DNA of 64,000 nt from Aurifilum marmelostoma (GCA_027559495.1 JAMXSV010000026.1:248001-312000); one strand, 5' to 3'. Counted from the first letter of the stretch, positions 32,442 to 43,505 are shown. Numbers and translations are program-made. The notes: generated by a model not told the origin, from the sequence alone.

Positions 32442-33737
32442 TTAAGCGCTTAGCCTGCTGTCGAGCCCCTTGAGGACCTCTTGCACCGTCCTGACGAGCT
32501 CCTTCCTCCTCGCCCGCGCCTCCTCCTCCCCGTTGGTCTCCACCTCGTCGAGCTTCAACAGCACCTGCTGCATGACCGTCTCGGAGAGCTTGCGGTGCTC
32601 ATCCTCGCGCTTCTTGGGGTCGGAGGGAGGGCTGGCGGTGAACTGGACGCACAAGGGGAGCAGCTTGGTCGTGAAGTGCGTGCTGATGGCGTTGAGCTTG
32701 TCGATGGGTCCTCCCGGTGCCGCAGCTGCCGCGCTGGCTCCAGATACCGCGGAAGCAGGCGACTGCGGTCTGCTCGCCCCGATACCGCCGCTGGGGACCT
32801 CCAGGTTGCTCTCCCGAGGACTGTCGCTTTTTCTGCCCTTCTTGTTCTTGCCCTTGTTCTTCCTTTTGGACTTCTTGGGCCTAGTCTCCTGCTCCCTACC
32901 CACCACCACCACCTCCTCGCTACTCACGCTGCTAGAGTCGTCGTCGTCGTCGCCGGGTTCCGGTAAAACCACCAGGATCTCGCTGTTATTCTTGACGTTG
33001 TAGTCGCAGACCGGGGCCTGGTTGTCCTTTAGCTGCCGGCCCTTATACAAAAGTCTTATCTTCTCCGTTCTCCGATCCGACAGTTTCATAATCATCTGCA
33101 CGCGCTCCCGGACGTCACCCACCAGCAGCTTGCCATCACCGATGCTGTAGGCAGGAAAATGCTCTGGATAGGTGGCGCCCTTGTGCTTGATGAGGATGAC
33201 GTCGTCGTCGTCGATGAACAGCTCAGGGCCGGCGCCCGCCGACCGGGTGTAGTGGCTGCTGCTGCCAGCAGTGTCTTTACCGTACCGCCCGTCCATGCCA
33301 TGGGTACGCTCAAGATCCTCCGAGGTGATGTAGCTATAGTCCTCATCCGTAACTTCGGGCACGCCACCTCGGCCGTCGCCCAGACTGGAGCCGAACGGGG
33401 ATAGGCCGCCGCGCTCATGGCTCGACCAGCCCCGCCGTGACATCTTCTCTCCGCCGGACTTTCTGTTTGCTCTGTTGGAGACCGACTTGGCGTAGGCAGT
33501 GGGTATGGCGCCGAGGAGGACGGCTGCGGCAGCAGCGCTGCTGTAGAAGAGAGCCGGATCTACACCTGTAGTGGTCTGGATGTATTCTGAGGCGCTGTCG
33601 ATGCCAGTCTGTATGGAGGGTGGCAGTTGTTTGACTAGGCTGGTGGTCAGGTTGGCAATATGCCCGGCGATGACGGCACCGGAGGATGCCAGGGTGGAAG
33701 AAGGTCCGGAAGCCACCTTGGGCAATAGTGAAGGGTC
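32442..33737 (-). CDS. BAG-domain Hsp70 co-chaperone with ubiquitin-like domain and N-terminal membrane segment (5' end unresolved)
   Basis: One long coding exon with a stop at 32442. Reading back, the frame is open to an acceptor-like CTTCTCAG at 33738-33745 and has no ATG before Met at 33443. Order: conserved SASEYIQTTTGVDPALF, a hydrophobic helix (SSAAAAAVLLGAIPTAYA), MSRRGWSSHERGGLSPFG, a ubiquitin-like fold (about KLLVGDVRERVQMIMKL to YNVKNNSEILVVLPE), an acidic Ser stretch, a Lys/Arg-rich segment (KKSKRKNKGKNKKGRK), then a C-terminal BAG domain. BAG proteins bind the Hsp70 ATPase domain and release nucleotide. Either a short first exon lies upstream, or translation starts at 33443 giving a soluble 333-residue form. 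The sequence around 33443 resembles the start of several fungal homologues as I recall them. The N-terminal helix would anchor the longer form to a membrane. Confidence 0.85.
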   Translation of the reverse strand, partial: DPSLLPKVASGPSSTLASSGAVIAGHIANLTTSLVKQLPPSIQTGIDSASEYIQTTTGVDPALFYSSAAAAAVLLGAIPTAYAKSVSNRANRKSGGEKMSRRGWSSHERGGLSPFGSSLGDGRGGVPEVTDEDYSYITSEDLERTHGMDGRYGKDTAGSSSHYTRSAGAGPELFIDDDDVILIKHKGATYPEHFPAYSIGDGKLLVGDVRERVQMIMKLSDRRTEKIRLLYKGRQLKDNQAPVCDYNVKNNSEILVVLPEPGDDDDDSSSVSSEEVVVVGREQETRPKKSKRKNKGKNKKGRKSDSPRESNLEVPSGGIGASRPQSPASAVSGASAAAAAPGGPIDKLNAISTHFTTKLLPLCVQFTASPPSDPKKREDEHRKLSETVMQQVLLKLDEVETNGEEEARARRKELVRTVQEVLKGLDSRLSA

Positions 33738-35939
33738 CTGAGAAGGACACGGACCGGGAATCGGGAGGAGTCGAGAAGAATGTTGGTCTCTGGGCAGACC
33801 CGAGAAAGGGATGGGCGTGGCTGTCTTTTTGTAAATGTCAACAGCAGCCCCTTGGAATAGTTTGTGTGAGACCCCTCTTGTGACCGGGCAGGCAGCCTTG
33901 CGATCTCTAGGACAATGGGAGGACGAGGGAGCTAACTGACCAGCCGAGTGACTGACTGACCGCAGTCTGGTTCGTCAAGTTAGGAAAACCCGTGCCCTGA
34001 ATCAGTGAAGCGGGTTCTTGGGGGGGGGCTCAAGGCCTGGATTCTGACGTGATAAGGTGGGGCTGATGCTGTAATGCTGAACGCCAGAGATGATGCTGTG
34101 ATGCAGAGTATGCGCGGCAGGCTGCATGTGCTGAACAAACAAGTGCGTCCGAAACCTGTCTCTCGCAAGCGTCGTGAACAGATCGAATGGGCGAGAGGCT
34201 GTGTGCTGTGTGAGGGTTGAGAAGGGCGCTGACGACGAATCGAGGTCGTGCAGAGGCTGAGAGATACGAACGGTATTCGCTAAAGGTTTTCCACCCTGCT
34301 ATAGGTTCGCGGTAACCATTTACAAGGATTGACGGGCCGGCAAGAAAAGAAAAGTATCGGCTTGGAGTGCGCTGCAGGAGAAAACGTGGTCGACTTTTGG
34401 CCGGTGGCGCTGTCACCCGGAAATGAACACGCAGGAGCTTGGGGTTGTAGGTCCGGATGGAGGCTACGAATGGTTTCTTAGCCCAAGGCCCAGGCCCAAT
34501 GCAGTCGCCGCCCAATGACATTAGCAGTGACGTGGTTAAGATCAGGGTTAGGGTTATACCAGCGTTTCTTGACATAAAGTCTGGACGCTGGGACGCTGGG
34601 ATACGAGGTCAGCAATACAAAAATCCTTTGACGATGTACTACAAATTATTCGCTTCTATGGACTCGTCTGGATCATCTGGCCAGCTCAAGGTAGATACGA
34701 GGCGATGTGACAGGCGACGAGGCGTGTAGCACAACATAGGCAGCGTATCACGAAGGCCATCGAGGCTACGCATGACATGGTCTCGCCAAAAGTCAGGTAG
34801 GCCTCGAGGATCACGCGAGTTGGCAACAATGCCATGTCCTTGTGTGTCTTGCTTCGTTTTGAGATGAGATGGGACGGTGACACCTGCATCATTTTGTTTA
34901 TGAATGGGCATCGTAGCACATGTCACGATCGAGGGTTATTTCGTCTGTCTCCCCCTCTTCGCCCCAAGTCCTGGACCCTTCCGTCCCCCCCCCCCCACCA
35001 CCACCAGAAGCGTACATACGCTGTTCTCCAGGCCCGTGTATCTATTTTGTTGATTTATCATCTTTCTGCTTTTCCAAATTCCATGCAGCCCTATGAGGCT
35101 TACATATCACATACACTACTGTATGCTATCGGTAGGGGTCGTTGGGTGGCGGTGCCCATGCTGGCCGACAATCATGTCGCCAACCTTCTTGGGCGAGATT
35201 TGGAATTGTCCGTTCGATTACTTCCCCCTCGCTACAGTACGTATCGGAGTAGGTACTCTGGAACAGTGGGTCTTCGGCGAGCATTGCGTCATTTTGAGGC
35301 CTGCAAGCAAATTTGAGAAGTACGGGGTGTATAGAGAATGCTTCTCGATAAGGGTTTGATGTGAGCTTGTGTAGTGAGGAATATATGCATATCAAATCAT
35401 GGTGTCGGTCCAACTGGCTTGAAGAATTGATCCAAAACATCTCTTGTCCATTCAATTGCTAGGTCTTATGTACTGTTGTGTCATACAGCCGTTTCAGCCA
35501 GCGCAGAGAAGTAAGAACCAGACCGAGGTCGGGGAGCGGATCAGGAAGAGGCGGGGGCGCCGGCGTACATACTGTCATTGTACAGTACAGAGTACGTAGG
35601 TCTGCGTAGTGGAGGGGTAGAGGGGTAAGGTTGGGCGGGGGAGGTAGTGTGCCAAGTGCCTTGGTACCCAAAAACCATACGTGCTAACGGCACCGGTTGA
35701 GGTATCTCAGTACATGAAAAAAGCCACAGGGGTACAATGGGTCCCGCTGGCTCGACCACTGACAAATCCAACCTGTCTGATGAGCTGCAGATGTTCCTAT
35801 TCCCCCAAATCACCCATATCATATGCTACGTAGTATATGCAACATCCTCATATAATTATCTGAACCCCCCTCTTGACTTCTCTCCCGCCCCAACCTCTCC
35901 CCCTTTCTCCAGCACAACCCTTGAAAGCCCCACCAGTCA
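33738..35939. other. Intergenic between divergent BAG and glutaredoxin genes
   Basis: 2.2 kb. It contains a telomere-like AGGGTTAGGGTTA (34544-34556), a G9 run (34020-34028) and a C12 run (34985-34996). Any first exon of the BAG gene must lie here. The 181-codon minus-strand frame at 34030-34575 has no family features. Confidence 0.55.
34544..34556 (+). repeat. Interstitial telomere-like motif (TTAGGG twice)
   Basis: AGGGTTAGGGTTA contains two overlapping copies of the fungal telomere unit TTAGGG. It lies in the divergent intergenic region and could be a short interstitial telomeric sequence, a protein-binding 'telobox' or chance. Confidence 0.45.
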
Positions 35940-36426
35940 ATGTCCCTCCTGCGCAGATTCTTCTCCGGAGTCTCAACATCATCAATCAACATGTCCAGCG
36001 CAAAGACAAAGGCCGAGCTCCTCATCAAGGAGAACCCCGTCATGGTCTTCAGCAAGAGCTACTGCCCTTACTGCCGGGCCACCAAGAAGACCCTGCAGGG
36101 CCTGGGTGCCAACTTCAAGGTCTACGAGATGGACGAGGAGAGTGCGTAGCCCTTATCCCGTCTTGTCTCCCTCTCCCCCGCTCTGCCCTTCCCACCCTCA
36201 CCATCTGCCTGCGAGTACCGCTGACCTTTTCCTTCTTTCGTCCTATCTAGGCGACGGTGCCGATATTCAGGACGCTCTCCAGAAGGAGGTCCCGGCCGCC
36301 GAGGGCCAGCGCAGCGTGCCCAACATCTTCATCGGCGGAGAGCACATTGGCGGCAACGACAGCCTGCACGCCCTCTCCCAGGATGCCCTGAAGGCCAAGC
36401 TGAAGGGGGTCGGCGCCATCGCGTAA
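35940..36426 (+). CDS. Dithiol glutaredoxin (CPYC), with two in-frame starts
   Basis: Exons are 35940-36141 and 36251-36426; the intron gtgcgt...tctag joins A|GC. From the first ATG the product is 125 residues. From the second Met (35991) it is 108 residues, the normal cytosolic glutaredoxin length. The active site is SKSYCPYCRATKKTL, followed by the cis-Pro loop RSVPNIFIGGEHIGGNDSL. It uses glutathione to reduce disulphides and mixed disulphides. The 17 extra residues (MSLLRRFFSGVSTSSIN) have Arg, hydroxylated and hydrophobic residues with no acidic ones, like a mitochondrial presequence. As in yeast Grx2, alternative starts may make mitochondrial and cytosolic forms; this is an inference. 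It is convergent with the AIM18-like gene, 376 bases away. Confidence 0.93.
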
Positions 36427-36802
36427 GGCCCGTCCCCGTCCCAGCAGCACCGATTCCCACTAGTCTGGTCCCAGAATGAATCCATCTGTTACCGCGGAGT
36501 GGCATTGACGACTACAGCGTGGACGGCAAGGCGAACCTGTGAATGGTGGACGAGGGAGCTGGATGGGAAAGGGTGGAATACTTATTGGAGCAATGACCAC
36601 GAGCGTCATGCCAAGACAGTGAAAGAACAAATGAATAAAAAAAATAAAAAAAACCACCGAACAAAACTGAGATCTGTCCTCGTAAGGAATTACAAGTGGT
36701 CTTGTGGGTATACCTGCGAGGCGTGATGCTTCTGTGTCTCTTTGACGACATTTTTCTTTCTTTCGATGCTTACATAGTATAAATTTGGTCAATCGCTCGT
36801 TA
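36427..36802. other. Short intergenic between convergent glutaredoxin and AIM18-like genes
   Basis: 376 bases holding both 3' UTRs. It is A-rich around 36630-36660. Nothing else seen. Confidence 0.7.
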
Positions 36803-38041
36803 CTATATGACCTGCGCCGCCACCGTTCCCACAGGCCTCTCCACGAAGCCCATGACGCCCTTGACGATATTCTGCCTGGCCTCCTCGCTCGCGATCTTCT
36901 TGCCCCCGAGGTAGTTCATCCAGAGCGCCCTCGAGATCCTCTCGTCCGTCACGGTGCCCAGGAGCTGCCTGCCCCATGACTTGCCCTCGTCGTAGACCAT
37001 TGTCAGCTTGCCACTCCGGTCCCGGAGCAGCAGCAGCTCCTTCTGCTTCGGCACCTTGCCCCTGCTGAAGATGCGCTTGAACTCGTGCATGGCGGCGCCA
37101 AACGCCTCGTCCTTCTCCTGGCCCGTGCGCGCCTGGATGGCCCGGACAAAGCCGTCGCGCAGGTGGCCAAAGTCTGTGTCGCGCACCGGCACCACGCGCA
37201 CCATGCTCCGCGCCGGCACACCGGACCGGAGCAGCTCCTCCCAGATCTGCTCACCCTCGACCATGTCCAGCAGCTTCTTGCGCAGGTCATCTTTCTCTGT
37301 CGAGACCAGCGTCGACGCGATGGGGTTGATCTTCTTGACAAGGCGCGCCTGGAGCTCGGCTATGTCCGCCGTCGCGATGTAGTAGCCCAGCACGTAGACG
37401 TTGATGCCCAGGAAGGACACAGAGCGGGTGCCCAGGCCCACGAGCGTGTACTCGGTGTCGCTGGTCTGACTTGGTGGGACGATGAGGGTCGGGGAGGTCA
37501 CGCTTGGAATGGCGTCAGCGGGTGCCGCGGATTTGTCCTCCTGCGCGCTCGGTCTCGTCGTCTCGGCAAAGTCAGGCAGCTCGATTGTCCTGGGAAACAT
37601 GGGCACAGTGCTGTTCCCCGTCGGCACGAGCTCGCGGCCCTCCTCGTCATGTTTAACTACCTGCCTCCCGGCGTCGTTCAGTGGGTGGCCTGCGGGCAGC
37701 CCCGAATCCAGCTGTGTCCCTCTTCCCGCCTTGGTCTCGCTCTCCCCGTCTCCATCCCTCAGCAGCACATATATCTTGTAGGATATATAGATGATCGAGA
37801 TGAGGCCGGCAGCGGCGCCACCAGCCAGCATCTGCTGCCGCGTATTGTAATACTCGGCATGTTGTCGGGCGAGGCGCTGAACGTTGAGGCTGTCGAGGGC
37901 ATCACGGCGTGAGGGTTGCTGGCGCGAGCGCTGGAACAAGGTCCGACGGCTAGTGTGGGAGCAGCGTGGACAGGCGGTCGGGGCCTGAGGTAGGAGTGGT
38001 CGGCGGCCGAGAAGAGTGCGTGCCAGAGGCTGTCGCAGCAT
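36803..38041 (-). CDS. AIM18: AIM18-like mitochondrial protein with chalcone-isomerase fold
   Basis: Single exon, 412 residues from the ATG at 38041. The N-terminus is Arg-rich without acidic residues for about 45 positions (MLRQPLARTLLGRRPLLPQ), a mitochondrial targeting signal. It is followed by one transmembrane segment (about 71-94, LAGGAAAGLISIIYISYKIY). From about residue 200 a chalcone-isomerase-like domain runs to the end: TEYTLVGLGTRSVSFLGINV, YVLGYYIATADIA, RVVPVRDTDFGHLRDGFVRA and GKLTMVYDEGKSWGRQLLGT. Yeast Aim18 and Aim46 belong to this family and sit in the inner membrane facing the intermembrane space. They are thought to bind heme rather than isomerise chalcones. It is divergent from GRR1, 2.7 kb apart. 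Confidence 0.88.
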   Translation of the reverse strand: MLRQPLARTLLGRRPLLPQAPTACPRCSHTSRRTLFQRSRQQPSRRDALDSLNVQRLARQHAEYYNTRQQMLAGGAAAGLISIIYISYKIYVLLRDGDGESETKAGRGTQLDSGLPAGHPLNDAGRQVVKHDEEGRELVPTGNSTVPMFPRTIELPDFAETTRPSAQEDKSAAPADAIPSVTSPTLIVPPSQTSDTEYTLVGLGTRSVSFLGINVYVLGYYIATADIAELQARLVKKINPIASTLVSTEKDDLRKKLLDMVEGEQIWEELLRSGVPARSMVRVVPVRDTDFGHLRDGFVRAIQARTGQEKDEAFGAAMHEFKRIFSRGKVPKQKELLLLRDRSGKLTMVYDEGKSWGRQLLGTVTDERISRALWMNYLGGKKIASEEARQNIVKGVMGFVERPVGTVAAQVI

Positions 38042-38795
38042 GCTGGGCGAGCTTGGTGCTGGGCGGCTTTCGTCGAGGAAAAAACGTGCTCAGGAGAACA
38101 TATCAGGACCAATCTTTCTTGTTGCGCATTTCCGCAAGGAAATATGGCCTCAAACAGAACTGGGCTGGATATTGTTCCTGGATGAGAGCTCGCGGGTAGG
38201 AATCAGTCGTGCTATCCGGGAAATTCAACGGGTAAGAATCGCATGTCAAGCTCCCTGCAGGTAATTGCATAGAAGACCCTCTGATAGCCGCTGAGTGTAC
38301 GTCATCGATATGCATATAGCAGATCATCTCGTACGGCTTGGCCTTTTGGCTACAACGATGTACAGACTGTATGGGGCAGGGTCCAAAAGTCTTATGTTGC
38401 AGCGCCGTCCCAAAATTAGAGTCGAACTAAGTATGGGAATTCAGCACAAGACAACTGTGCCCTAGATCCGCCTGAGAATTGGACAGGGCTCAGTGCAGCG
38501 GTCAACCTGCACTACTGACGGCCTGCTTCCTTCAGGCACGGTGTATCTGTTCCATATTGTGATACGGAGATCTCATGCTGCTTCATGAGAGGGGGAACAG
38601 CATATCACAGCTATGCAAAAATACAGAGAGGGTCAGTGGGGCAAAGGGACCGGTGCATCACCACATGCAACTCGGACCAATCCGCCAATTTCATGCATAA
38701 TTAGTATAGCAACTTTGAGACTTTCTTTGACCAAAGCAACCAACATTACTGTCATGATAGCCTCAGATTAAAGTCAAGAAGCAAAGAAGACCAAG

Positions 38796-38820
38796 AAAAA
38801 AAAAAAAAAAAAAAAAAAAA
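38796..38820 (+). repeat. A25 homopolymer
   Basis: Twenty-five consecutive A. No flanking target-site duplication or retroposed coding sequence was noticed upstream, so I do not call it a LINE or retrogene tail. Confidence 0.8.
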
Positions 38821-39824
38821 GAACAATGTGACTAAGCAAGTCGAGGGAGAAGAACATGTGACCAGAAGGAATGTAGTGGCAGTTGTTGTTGCTTGAGCAA
38901 CAGCAGAGCAGGCCTAGAGCTGAGCCTACCGGAGACGAAGCACACTAGCACCTAGCACCTAGCAACCAGCACCAGGACCAGCATGCCTGAGCCCAAGATC
39001 ACGCACCACCCGATGCACGGATCGACCCGCCTTGTCCAGGGCTTCCTCCTTCTGGTCCCCAATTATTGTCAATTGTTGGCGGTACATTCAGAGCCTGACA
39101 GCTGACCTTTTGACGGCTGACTCGATTTCAACAGCAGGTGTGCCAGCAACTAGCCAGCCTCGCCCTCAGCTCTCTCGTGCCTCCGTCGAGAGGAACCTGG
39201 ACTGCTCCCAAGTGACTACAGCCAGCACCTATCTACCTTCCCAAGACCGGGTGTGCTTCAGGTCAAGCCCAGGTGCAACAAGACCAGTGTCACACAGTCA
39301 GTGCATTGTCAAGGCAAGCCCCTCCACCCTGTGGAGCAATTTCTATACATTCCAAAACCCCTACAGCGCATTGCATTGGAGAGGTAGTAGCAAAACAGCC
39401 AGTGCAGTGGTGGCAGCTAAACCTGCCCCTGGCCTTCCCGCCAACTAGCGGGGCCGGCTATTTGAGTTCAGTGGCAGCACAGGCCTAACTTGAGAGACCG
39501 AGTGGCTGTGGGTAGTTCTGGCTCGGTCTCTAGCCGGGCTCCCTGGTAGGACTCACCTTCTCATCTTTCGTCCTTTTTCGCCTGACCTCACTCGACTTTT
39601 AATCGACACATTTGAACCTCGCTTTCCCCCTCGTCTCCTCCTCGCTCTATAAGCCCTTAATCGGTCGGCCACGTTTATTCACTCCTCAGGCCTCTCTTCT
39701 CCTTCTCTCCCGCCTCCCATAACATCAGAAATCTGGTCTGGCACCGCCCGTCAGTGGTGGACCGGGCTCCCCTTCTCAGACCGACAGCCAGACAGACAAA
39801 GACGCAGCAGGGAACGACGCATCG

Positions 39825-39848
39825 GATCCAGATCCAGATCCAGATCCA
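39825..39848 (+). repeat. (GATCCA)4 tandem repeat in the GRR1 leader
   Basis: Four perfect GATCCA units in the pyrimidine-rich presumed 5' UTR. Confidence 0.85.
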
Positions 39849-40740
39849 TAATCAAGGAGGACCAGACCAGGGATAGGGCCAGCCTGCAAATTTATTGCAT
39901 CACCTTGGACTGCCAGCGGGCGACGATACCAGTACAGACATAATCACAACCGCAGCCTCACGCTTGCGATCCCTCATACCTGCAACCCGCCCCTGCCTCG
40001 ACCCGAGCGACCAATCCATTCCTCTCCGTCTCTCCCTGGACTCTCTCCTCGTCGTCCTCGTCTTGGTCCTCTACGCCCGGCGTCAACCCACCAGTCCTAG
40101 ACACCCACCCTTCCCTTCTCTCTTTCTCAACTCTCGTCTCCTCTCTCCCAGTCGGCTGCTGGGCACCACGCACGAGGCTTCGATCCTCGCAGGTCTCTCC
40201 TCATCCTCAACCCCGCCCTCGTGGTCCTGCTGCAGGCCCGCCTCGGTGGCTAGGCTCGTGTCAGCCGGCCCTGTTGCAGCCCAAAAGGGGTCATTGTCGA
40301 CACCATCCCGTTCCCGACATCTCGACTCGATCGAACTACCCTTCTTGGCCCCCCACTCGATCACTCGTCGTCAGACCCACACCGCATATTCCCTTCACCC
40401 TGAAGGGTCACCACGGCAGGCTGCGTCACTGTCCCGTGTCTGCTGCATCTACCTGTGCGTCACATCTGCCGCGACGGGCCGCCGAGTGTTGCACAGGACT
40501 TACTCGGCTACAACAAGCAAGCACACCAGACCGACATCTACCAGACCGCTGGTGAGACTCTGCTCTTTTCTTTCTCCTCCTCCTGCTGCTCCTGCTGCTG
40601 CTCCTGCGTGCAGACACAACAACCCGAGGACCCTCCCCTGATACTGATCTACCATCTTCGCAGATCACACTCCACGGTCTATCCCACACGCGTACAACCA
40701 TATCAAGACACATCAACACTACCCCGCCTCCCCTCACACC

Positions 40741-43505
40741 ATGGCGAGCCAGGGCGCGCCGTCCCTCGACGCGATAGCCAGCGGCCGTCAGCCTCGCAGC
40801 CCTCCTACGCCATCTACCGCAGCCGCTGGCGCTACTGCTGATGACCAACAAGACTCGAGATCTACATCCTCAGCCAGCACCCCCCTCCCCGCCGAGGAGT
40901 CCGACTTCTACCTCAACGGCAATGACTCCGAGTCATCCCTGGGCGTGCCCAACCTGCAGGACATGCAGGTCACGGACGAATACGAGTGTCTACCACCGGT
41001 GCAGCGCCTGCCCAACGAGATACTCATATGCATATTCTCCAAGCTGTCCGCCTCGAGCGATCTCCTGAACATCATGCTCACCTGCAAGCGATGGTCTAGG
41101 AACGCTGTCGACCTGCTCTGGCACCGCCCCGCCTGCACCACGTGGAAGAAGTACGAGATGGTGTGCAATACCCTGGGTCGCGAGCAGCCATACTACGCCT
41201 ATGCCGACTTCGTCAAGCGCCTCAACCTGGCCCAGCTGTCGGATCAGGTCAACGACGGGAGCGTTACCCCCCTGGCCGTCTGCAACCGCGTCGAGCGCCT
41301 CACCCTGACGGGCTGCAAGGGTCTCGCCGACACGGGCCTGATCGCCCTCGCCACAAACAGCTCCCACCTCATGGCCCTCGATATCTCTGGGGATCACCAG
41401 ATTACGGAGGAGTCCATCAAGGTCATTGCCGAGAACTGCAGGCGCCTGCAGGGTCTGAACATCTCCAGCTGTCTCAGGATCTCCAGCGAGTCGCTCGTCC
41501 TGCTCGCCGAGAGCTGCAAGCTGCTCAAGCGGGTATGTGTCATATCCTTATGTCTGCCATCTTTTGCCTTTTCTCACGGACCACCCTGACCCCCCCCCTC
41601 CCTTTCTCCCTGCTCACTCGTTCGTATGCTAACGAGAAAACTCTCCCAACAGCTCAAGTTGAACGACTGTGTGCAGATTACCGACGACGCCGTCCTTGCC
41701 TTTGCCGAGCACTGTCCCAACATTCTTGAGATTGACCTGCAGCAGTGCAAGCAGGTCGGGAACACGCCGGTCACGTCCCTCCTGGTCAAGGGCAGCTCAC
41801 TCAGAGAGCTCCGGCTGGCCAACTGCGAGCTTGTGGACGACTCCGCCTTCCTGTCGCTACCTGCTGGCAAGCACTACGAACACTTGCGTATTCTCGACTT
41901 AACGTCGTGCGTCAGGATCACCGACCGCGCCGTCGAGCGGATCATTGAGGCCGCCCCTCGCCTACGCAATGTTGTCTTTGCCAAGTGCCGCAACATCACA
42001 GACCAGGCCGTGTTTGCCATATCCCGGCTGGGCAAGAACCTGCATTACGTGCACCTCGGCCACTGCGTCAATCTGACAGACGAGGCTGTCAAGCGTCTGG
42101 TCCACTGCTGCAACCGGATCCGGTATATTGATCTGGGCTGCTGTGCGCATCTGACTGACGAGTCCGTCACGCGGCTTGCCGTTCTGCCAAAGCTCAAGAG
42201 GATTGGCCTGGTCAAGTGCAACAACATCACCGACGCTTCGGTCTATGCGCTCGCCAAGGCAAATCAGAGATACCGGAGACCGAGGGAGGGCGAACTCAGA
42301 ATATCAGCAGAGTACTTCTCCAGCTCGAGCAGCCTGGAGCGGGTTCACCTGAGCTACTGCACACAGCTAACCTTGAGGGTAGAGTCCAACCCAGTCCCTC
42401 CCCCCCAAATACCCAAGCACCCCACACATACACACCACACTGGTTTGGGTGTGTGTATGTGTATTGGTTTTTTCGTCCGTTTTGAACATGCGAGACTAAC
42501 TGATGATTATGTATCGTGCAGAGCATCATGAAGCTCCTCAACTCCTGTCCACGGCTGACCCACCTCAGTCTGACCGGGGTCCAGGCTTTTCTTAGGCAGG
42601 ACTTGGAACAGTTCTGTCGCGATGCTCCAACCGGTAAGCAGCCACCCACTCTCACTGTCCAGATGACGATCTCCGCCCTAATCAGACATCTCCGTGGATT
42701 GCTAACTCTTTCATTGTGCTCTCCCTTACACAGAGTTCACCGACCACCAGCGAAACGTGTTCTGCGTCTTCTCGGGCGCCGGGGTCTCGAGTCTCCGTCG
42801 CCATCTGAACAGCGATATAGCGTTCGCTCACATCCGGGATCCGGTTCCGAATGGGCCACCGCAGCATGGCCAGCACCCCCCGGCTACGTCTACGGCGCCG
42901 TGGAACCGCTGCACCCCCTGGCAGGACTAGCCCCAGGTGACGTCTTCGAGGACCGGGAGAGGGACGGGATCGAGGACGACGACTTTGACGACGGCAGCGA
43001 AATGGTCGTTGATGTTGGTCCTATTCCTGCCATGAATCACGCTCCAGTCCCGAACGAGGAAGCTGCTGCCGGCGTGCTACCAATGCCACAGCCGCTGCCC
43101 CCAGTTCCTCCTCACATGGCGGGCAGTAATGGTCTCCGATACGATCCTCAGACCCAGACCTGGTATCCAGGGCATGCAGTGCACATGTCTCCGCAAAGCG
43201 CGCCGCTCCCCAACGGTCCTACATTTACGGCTCAGATGAGCTTTACGTCTCAGCCTGGCGGCTCGTCATCTCGCCTACAGGTGTCGCTGCCGCCGATGAA
43301 TCTGCCGCCTGCGCAGCCCACGGCCAGCACGGCCCCTGTGGGTCTAGGAGGCGGCGGCTCAGGTCCCAGCACGGCGAGCGTGAACGCCAATCACAGCAAT
43401 GGTGGCGGGAGCTCTAGCCAAGCAGTCCGTCCCGGCGACACGGGCGGTGACGTGGACGAGGACGGTCCGAGCAGCAGCAGCAGCCCCCTAGGGTTTCCGT
43501 CATGA
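40741..43505 (+). CDS. GRR1: F-box/leucine-rich-repeat protein Grr1 (SCF ubiquitin ligase subunit), with an apparent 1-nt frameshift in the C-terminal tail
   Basis: Exons are 40741-41532, 41653-42378, 42522-42633 and 42734-43505, with introns gtatgt, gtagag and gtaagc in phase. The F-box is at about 87-130 (LPNEILICIFSKL ... DLLWHRP), followed by about a dozen Cys-containing LRRs (for example LTLTGCKGLADTGLIALA, LNISSCLRISSESLVLLA, LGHCVNLTDEAVKRLV). The conserved post-LRR motif is EFTDHQRNVFCVFSG. Grr1 recruits phosphorylated cyclins and nutrient-signalling proteins to SCF. Exons 3 and 4 sum to one base short: after HGQHP the frame must shift at the C6 run 42876-42881 to reach GYVYGAVEPLHPLAG and the DDDFDDGSEMVVD acidic block seen in fungal homologues. 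With one more C the protein would be 800 residues; as read it stops at about 42929. Confidence 0.92.

Larger units (their letters stand above)
38042..40740. other. Intergenic upstream of GRR1, including a long pyrimidine-rich GRR1 leader
   Basis: 2.7 kb. 38042-39550 is ordinary sequence with an A25 run (38796-38820). From about 39550 it becomes C/T-rich and looks like a long transcribed leader for GRR1, with a GATCCA repeat (39825-39848) and several short upstream frames. The long open frame 39895-40641 lacks an ATG start and protein-like character. Confidence 0.6.

Noticed and set aside
34030..34575. 181-codon minus-strand frame between BAG and glutaredoxin genes
   Set aside because: Arg/Ser/His-rich low-information translation without a family motif; more likely BAG 5' flank.
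38325..38400. U2 snRNA-like stretch (GGCCTTTTGGCT) upstream of GRR1
   Set aside because: Only the short stem I-like palindrome matches. The branch-site recognition sequence GTAGTA is absent and flanks do not fold like U2.
38796..38820. A25 run as the tail of a retroelement or retrogene
   Set aside because: No reverse-transcriptase fragment, processed coding sequence or target-site duplication seen upstream.
39895..40641. 248-codon plus-strand frame before GRR1
   Set aside because: It has no ATG start and arises from pyrimidine-rich leader sequence (Ser/Pro/Arg-rich).
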